This document shows positions 5,266 to 8,769 of a stretch of DNA of 8,769 nucleotides, in pieces (positions within the stretch are counted from its first letter, which is position 1; every line of letters begins with the position of its first letter). A program made the translations under genes and the position numbers. Source of the DNA: Xanthobacteraceae bacterium (lineage in GTDB: Bacteria; Pseudomonadota; Alphaproteobacteria; Rhizobiales; Xanthobacteraceae); contig JASHYD010001199.1 in NCBI GenBank assembly GCA_030043175.1, positions 1-8,769 on the forward strand, given 5' to 3'. Under the pieces are notes generated by a model. That model did not search any database. It saw only the letters and a program-made list of their open reading frames with translations, and had not been told where the DNA came from.

Positions 5266-7029
5266 ATGGCACGCTTGTCCGCAGTCCGAATTCCGGGATC
5301 CTCGAAGGCACTTAATGTGACACCCGCTGGCGCCATCCGGGCCGCTGCGTTGGCGACCAGCGTGCTGGGGACGGTGGCGCCTTGCTGGGCGGCCGATGTG
5401 ACGGCGGACCGGCTGATCAATGCCGACAAAGAGCCACAGAACTGGCTGATGAACCACCGCACCTATGACGGCCAGCGGTTTTCGCCGCTTGCCCGGATCG
5501 ACAGGGGCAACGTCAAGAACCTCAAGCTCGCCTATGCAGTTCCGCTTGGTGGGACGGCGGGCAATGAATCGCTGGAGGCGACCCCGCTCGCCGAGAATGG
5601 CTTCCTCTACATCACGGACGGCTGGGGCGTCCTCTACAAGATTGATGGCACCTCCGGCGATGTCGGCCGTATCGTCTGGCGCATGGATCCCAAGCAGGAG
5701 AAGCAGGCCAATAATCGCGGCGCGACGTTTTGGGGCAATCTCGTCATTTCGCCCGCCAACTGGCCGGCGCGCATCATCGCGACCGACAAGGAGACCGGCA
5801 AGGTCGTGTGGGAAACAAACGTGTCCTTCGGCGAGGCTCAGTTGCGCATCACCGCAGCCCCACTCGCGATCAAGGACAAGATCATCATCGGAGCATCTGG
5901 CGGCGACAGCGGAGTGCGCGACTGGGTCGCAAGCCTCGACGCGGCAACGGGCAAGGTGTTGTGGCGCAAATTCACCATTCCGGCGCCGGGCGAGCCTGGC
6001 AGCGAGACCTGGAAGGGCACCAACAATGCTTGGCAGACTGGCGGCGCCGCCGTCTGGGTGACCGGCACCTACGATCCGGATACGAACCAGACCATCTGGG
6101 GCACCGGCAATCCGGTGCCGATGTTCGACCCGACTTATCGACCGGGCGACAATCTTTATACCAACAGCGCCATATCCTGGGATCCGGAGACCGGCGCCAT
6201 GAATTGGTATTTTCAGTATACGCCCGGCGACTTATGGGATTATGACGAGGTCGGCACCCACATCCTGATCGACAGCGAGGTTGCCGGACAGCCACGCAAG
6301 CTCGTCACGCACTCAGCGCGCAACGGTCACATCTACACGATGGACCGCCACAATGGCCAGATCATCGGTGCCAAGCCCTACATGGAGGTCAACTGGACGA
6401 AGGGAATCGATCAGAAGACGGGCAAGCCGATCGACTACGACCCCACCAATGACGTTCAGACCTATGCGGGCGTCGGCAACCTCACGCCGGGCGCACCGCT
6501 CAAGCAGGTCTGTCCGCCCATCCAGGGCGGCAACAATTACTGGCCAAGCTCTTACAGTCCGAGGACCAAGCTCATCTACATCCCAGCCTTGACCGGCTGC
6601 CAAAATGTCGAAGTCGATCGGACCAAGCATAATGCCGAGCGCGGTTGGAATGGCGGCAACGCCAGCTCGGTCGGGCGTATGGAGAGCAACCTCACGGCGG
6701 TCGATCCGGTGACCCAGGACATCAAGAAGAACCTCCACTTGCCGTACCCGAACTTTTCCGGCGTGCTGTCCACGGGCGGCGGTCTCGTCTTCGTCGGCCT
6801 GATGGATGGCACGGTGGCGGCATTGGACGACACCTCGCTCGCCGAATTGTGGAAGATCAACATCGGAGCCGCCTTCTCGGCGCCGCCCATGACCTTTGAG
6901 GTCAACGGCAAGCAATATGTGGCGATCGCCTCGGGTACGGACCCGGCGAGTGGCAAGCGCCGGCGGGCCAACGCGCCGGAACTCAACGAGCAACGCAACG
7001 CCACGGTGCTGTACGTGTTTGGACTGTGA
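5266..7029 (+). CDS. PQQ-dependent alcohol dehydrogenase (methanol/ethanol family), lanthanide-type signature
   Basis: The 587-aa length fits a single-domain quinoprotein dehydrogenase. A signal peptide (1-42, ending CWA-A) sends it to the periplasm, where such enzymes oxidise primary alcohols and pass electrons to a cytochrome c. Beta-propeller docking repeats are visible (e.g. ATDKETGKVVW 172-182, SLDAATGKVLW 223-233). Conserved PQQ-site residues by eye: Arg151, Thr196, Ser211, Trp264, Asn282 in GTGNP, and Arg352 in ARNGH. Cys416 and Cys445 match the second methanol dehydrogenase disulfide (29-residue spacing). Catalytic Asp325 is followed by Asp327 in LWDYD (323-327); this extra Asp marks lanthanide-dependent (XoxF/ExaF-type) enzymes. 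Unusually, the adjacent Cys-Cys pair expected near 145-146 is Glu-Lys, and the metal-ligand Glu appears as Asp214. GGGAGG at 5255-5260, 5 nt upstream, fixes the start. No cytochrome domain is fused. Exact substrate unknown; assignment to XoxF is not justified. Confidence 0.95.
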   Translation: MARLSAVRIPGSSKALNVTPAGAIRAAALATSVLGTVAPCWAADVTADRLINADKEPQNWLMNHRTYDGQRFSPLARIDRGNVKNLKLAYAVPLGGTAGNESLEATPLAENGFLYITDGWGVLYKIDGTSGDVGRIVWRMDPKQEKQANNRGATFWGNLVISPANWPARIIATDKETGKVVWETNVSFGEAQLRITAAPLAIKDKIIIGASGGDSGVRDWVASLDAATGKVLWRKFTIPAPGEPGSETWKGTNNAWQTGGAAVWVTGTYDPDTNQTIWGTGNPVPMFDPTYRPGDNLYTNSAISWDPETGAMNWYFQYTPGDLWDYDEVGTHILIDSEVAGQPRKLVTHSARNGHIYTMDRHNGQIIGAKPYMEVNWTKGIDQKTGKPIDYDPTNDVQTYAGVGNLTPGAPLKQVCPPIQGGNNYWPSSYSPRTKLIYIPALTGCQNVEVDRTKHNAERGWNGGNASSVGRMESNLTAVDPVTQDIKKNLHLPYPNFSGVLSTGGGLVFVGLMDGTVAALDDTSLAELWKINIGAAFSAPPMTFEVNGKQYVAIASGTDPASGKRRRANAPELNEQRNATVLYVFGL

Positions 7030-7037
7030 TCGAACTC

Positions 7038-7051
7038 GGCGCCTGCGCGCC
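7038..7051 (+). terminator. Weak hairpin after the quinoprotein gene
   Basis: GGCGC and GCGCC can form a 5-bp stem with a 4-nt loop, 8 nt after the stop codon. There is no following T-run, so it is not a convincing intrinsic terminator. Confidence 0.2.
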
Positions 7052-7218
7052 ACAGCGTAAAGCGGCGCAAAGCTGAAGACGTCCAAGCCATCGACCCTGC
7101 GCCCCCATCGGACCCGTGTGAGTCTCCTGCCAGGGGGGCGCATGAAGGCTAGTCAGCCCCTTCAAGCGACCTGGATGCCGTTCTCCAGCCCGCGAGCGTT
7201 GGTGCGTCAACACGAGGT

Positions 7219-7452
7219 CTAGGTTTTTTTGAACGACCGGTATTTCGGCGTTTTCGGGAAGCAGGCGTGACGGGCGTCACGGCAGGTCGCGTCAACCGCG
7301 TCGGAGTGGATGCGGAGATCTTTGGTTACGCCTCCGCCAAGCCCGGTCAGTTCGGCATACGATGGGCGCCTGACGGGCATGCCGGCCTTGGAGCGTCGCT
7401 GCGCCCCACGGTCGATCTGGCGGCAGTAATTCCAGCCGAAATTAACCGGCGC
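7219..7452 (-). pseudogene. Decayed N-terminal fragment of a TnpB-family transposon nuclease
   Basis: Read on the minus strand from about 7452, the frame gives APVNFGWNYCRQIDRGAQRR, then PSYAELTGLGGGVTKDLRIH, SDAVDATCRDAR, and ends RSFKKT-stop at 7219. This recalls the N-terminal domain of a TnpB group (IS200/IS605- or IS1341-type RNA-guided nucleases) in which VNFVWNYCN, then LT-x-G-x-x-K-E-L-x-(I/L)-HS-x-x-V-Q and a basic linker occur in the same order. The nuclease domains (RuvC-like, zinc ribbon) are missing and no start codon fits, so this is a remnant. The stop follows a run of seven A (T at 7224-7230); a slip there opens a further frame to 7149 reading LAGWRTASRSLEGAD, which may continue the homology. 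I recalled the family text from memory, so this needs a profile search; the fragment is short. Confidence 0.5.
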
Positions 7453-7502
7453 TGAGCGATGAGCGTTCGCGATCGTCGCGGCATTCCTCCGAGTTCCATC
7501 GC

Positions 7503-7520
7503 AGCCTGCAACAGGCTTTT
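7503..7520 (+). terminator. Possible intrinsic terminator on the plus strand
   Basis: AGCCTG (7503-7508) and CAGGCT (7512-7517) form a 6-bp stem with a 3-nt loop, leading directly into TTTT. The T-run is short. It lies about 475 bp past the quinoprotein stop, so it would end read-through rather than define the gene's normal 3' end. Confidence 0.35.
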
Positions 7521-7595
7521 GTACTTCCCCGTGATGTGCTTCCCCGTGGGGACTACACCGGATCGAGGTGATCTCGACCAGGCGGCTGCCGGGTT

Positions 7596-8486
7596 CTACC
7601 CTCCGCCTGCGGGGGAGGCTTGGGCGAGGGCGGCGGCTCCACCAAGCGTGACATCGACCCGATAGGCGAGGCCGCCATCGGGTCCGGACGCCCATAGCGC
7701 CGCGCCATCGCCCGCGAGCCGTCCATGAAAGGCCGCCCGCTGGCCGACAAACAGCGGGCTCATGGCACGAGCCGCGCAGCCGGCGATCGGTCCCGGCAGA
7801 TGGGGGCGTGCCGTCTCGATGAGCAGCAGGGCCGTGAGACCGCCGTTCATCACGAGCGACGGGTAACCCTCGATGTCGCGCGCGTATGGAAGATCGTAGT
7901 GGATGCGATGGGCGTTGAAGGTGAGCGCTGAATAACGAAACACCAGCACCGGGTCGAGTTCGATCGGCGTTGACCATGCCGGCTTGTCGGTCACCGGCGC
8001 GGCCTCCCTCTGCGGCGCGACGACCCCAACTTCGACCGCGGCGCGGTAGACGACGTCCTGCTCCTCCGTGAGCGCGAGGCCGGACGGCCCCCTGATTTCC
8101 TGCCTGACGGTCACGAGCGTGAACGGCCCGGTACGGCCCGCTTTCGGCTCGGCACGCGTCAACGTGGAAACGCGTGACACCATATCGCCGATCTTCAGGG
8201 GCTTGATGAAACTGGCTCGCCGCCCGGCAAACATCCGTCGCGTGCCATGCAACGGCGGCAGGAAATCTCCCGTCACGATGTGGCCATCCGGTTGCAGCGT
8301 GCTTTCGCGGGCAACCGGTGCAAACAGAATCGCGTACCAGCTTTCCGGTATTTCGCTCCCGCGGCGGAAGGTCGTCGGGTCCAGATCCAACGTCGCCGCA
8401 AGCCGCTGCACGGCGCCGAGCGTGATTTCATCCTCGTCGCGACGGGTGCGGCCCAACCAGCTCTCAAGCGCGATTGCTTCGTTCAA
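7596..8486 (-). CDS. HTD2/MaoC-like hot-dog hydratase (mesaconyl-/itaconyl-CoA hydratase-like)
   Basis: The 296-aa product has the layout of two-hot-dog FAS1-like/HTD2-type acyl-CoA hydratases (COG3777-like), which add or remove water on enoyl-CoA thioesters such as mesaconyl-C4-CoA or itaconyl-CoA. The N-terminal half shows ESWLGRTRRDEDEIT (8-22), LAATLDLDP (29-37) and the linker FLPPLHGTRRMFAGRR (75-90). The C-terminal half shows the active-site signature FRYSALTFNAHRIHYD (183-198) and EGYPSLVMNGGLTALLL (206-222). Relatives usually have VHGPL where this has MNGGL, so one conserved His is Asn. It starts at a TTG (8486) supported by AAGGAG 7 nt upstream; an ATG at 8493 is out of frame and too close to that site, and an in-frame stop lies just upstream. 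The TTG overlaps the upstream stop as TTGA, so the genes are probably translationally coupled. Cytoplasmic; substrate unproven. Confidence 0.88.
   Translation of the reverse strand: MNEAIALESWLGRTRRDEDEITLGAVQRLAATLDLDPTTFRRGSEIPESWYAILFAPVARESTLQPDGHIVTGDFLPPLHGTRRMFAGRRASFIKPLKIGDMVSRVSTLTRAEPKAGRTGPFTLVTVRQEIRGPSGLALTEEQDVVYRAAVEVGVVAPQREAAPVTDKPAWSTPIELDPVLVFRYSALTFNAHRIHYDLPYARDIEGYPSLVMNGGLTALLLIETARPHLPGPIAGCAARAMSPLFVGQRAAFHGRLAGDGAALWASGPDGGLAYRVDVTLGGAAALAQASPAGGG
7599..7618. repeat. G/C-rich hairpin element spanning the 3' end of the hydratase gene
   Basis: CCTCCGC faces GCGG plus AGG across a tiny loop (with a 3-G bulge), resembling the short GC-rich intergenic palindromes common in rhizobial genomes. 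It supplies the last codons (PAGGG) of the hydratase, just before its stop at 7596, and may also act in ending transcription. Confidence 0.35.
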
Positions 8487-8769
8487 AGAACATCTCCTTC
8501 CACCATGTCAGAACGGCCACGAAGCCGAGCTACCTCATAGTTCTCGCCAATCGACATCGCGCAGATGCGCGAGAGATGTGTCAAGGGTAAGCCGGTCTCG
8601 GCGGTCCAGGCGTTAAATTGCTCCTGTATTTTTCGAAGGTCCTTTTTCGAACTCGGATTCTCAGAGATATCAAGGCCGGCGTCGTGCAGGCATGCAACGA
8701 CATCCTTCGAGAGGACAAAACAGTCCTTGCCGATAAAGCGCAAAAAGAACTGCCCCGTGTTTCCGCCGA
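8483..8769 (-). CDS. DNA-3-methyladenine glycosylase I-like protein, N-terminus cut by window edge
   Basis: The frame enters from beyond position 8769 and ends at the TGA at 8483, giving about 95 C-terminal residues. It reads GGNTGQFFLRFIGKDCFVLS, then DVVACLHDAGLDI, PSSKKDLRKIQEQFNAW and LPLTHLSRICAMSIGEN. This fits the C-terminal helices of a helix-hairpin-helix-fold 3-methyladenine DNA glycosylase family in proteobacteria, which removes alkylated bases to start base excision repair. An in-frame TTG at 8743 is an internal leucine, not a start: coding text continues upstream of it to the window end. The catalytic region is outside the window, so activity cannot be judged. The stop overlaps the TTG start of the hydratase gene (TTGA), suggesting an operon that joins two proteins with no obvious functional link. 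Confidence 0.72.
   Translation of the reverse strand, partial: GGNTGQFFLRFIGKDCFVLSKDVVACLHDAGLDISENPSSKKDLRKIQEQFNAWTAETGLPLTHLSRICAMSIGENYEVARLRGRSDMVEGDVL
8494..8499 (-). promoter_or_regulatory. Ribosome binding site deciding the TTG start of the hydratase
   Basis: AAGGAG lies inside the end of the upstream glycosylase-like gene, 7 nt before the TTG at 8486. It is a strong site that fits the TTG but not the out-of-frame ATG that directly follows it. Confidence 0.75.

Larger units (their letters stand above)
7030..7595. other. 566-bp gap between convergent genes; holds a transposon remnant and no intact gene
   Basis: The quinoprotein gene (plus) and the hydratase gene (minus) converge here. 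Apart from the TnpB-like fragment, the hairpin at 7503-7520 and a 10-bp direct repeat (CTTCCCCGTG at 7524-7533 and 7539-7548), I see no gene. The plus-strand frame 7267-7455 is the complement of the TnpB-like remnant. Confidence 0.6.

Noticed and set aside
6313..7143. Long minus-strand frame (276 codons) opposite the quinoprotein gene
   Set aside because: It is the antisense of a confidently identified gene and has low-complexity Arg/Val-rich text without motifs.
7524..7548. 10-bp direct repeat CTTCCCCGTG with a 15-bp period, considered as an iteron or operator
   Set aside because: Only two copies, no origin or replication gene nearby, and it lies between convergent genes.
8483..8743. Treating the last minus-strand frame as a complete 86-aa protein starting at the TTG at 8743
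   Set aside because: Conserved-looking sequence continues upstream of that codon to the window edge, so the gene is truncated rather than small.

Overview
The window looks like a stretch of chromosome from a GC-rich alphaproteobacterium, most likely a Hyphomicrobiales (Bradyrhizobium/Rhodopseudomonas-like) soil or plant-associated bacterium. This is inferred from high GC with G/C-rich third codon positions, purple-bacterial Shine-Dalgarno sites, GTG and TTG starts, and the mix of protein families. No database search was possible, so every family name comes from motif recognition by eye.

Layout, left to right. (1) 1-598, minus: a histidine phosphatase, cut off at its C-terminus by the window edge. 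(2) 987-1331, plus: a small exported c-type cytochrome of the kind that accepts electrons from PQQ dehydrogenases. (3) 1660-2010, minus: a small secreted four-cysteine Rap1a/Tai-like protein. (4) 2168-3163, minus: a member of the isocitrate lyase/PEP mutase superfamily carrying a twin-arginine (Tat) export signal. (5) 3874-4935, minus: an exported alpha/beta hydrolase of the Esterase-713 type, starting at GTG. (6) 5266-7029, plus: a PQQ-dependent alcohol dehydrogenase of the methanol/ethanol family, divergent from (5), with the Asp-Tyr-Asp signature of lanthanide-dependent enzymes. (7) 7219-7452, minus: a decayed fragment of a TnpB-type transposon nuclease. (8) 7596-8486, minus: a hot-dog fold (HTD2/MaoC-like) acyl-CoA hydratase starting at TTG and overlapping by 4 nt (9) 8483-8769, minus: the C-terminal part of a DNA-3-methyladenine glycosylase I-like protein cut off by the window end.

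The most interesting part is 987-7029. All five genes in this block appear to encode proteins sent across the cytoplasmic membrane: a cytochrome, a small Cys-rich protein, a lyase-like protein, an esterase and a quinoprotein. A reasonable but unproven model is a periplasmic oxidation module: the esterase releases an alcohol from an ester, the quinoprotein oxidises it (probably using a lanthanide), and the cytochrome carries the electrons away. The role of the Tat-exported lyase homologue is unclear and is the least conventional element.

The gaps between genes are long (up to about 700 bp). They hold inverted repeats, one possible terminator, a transposon remnant and at least one open frame of uncertain status. 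I see no tRNA, rRNA, CRISPR array or complete insertion sequence.
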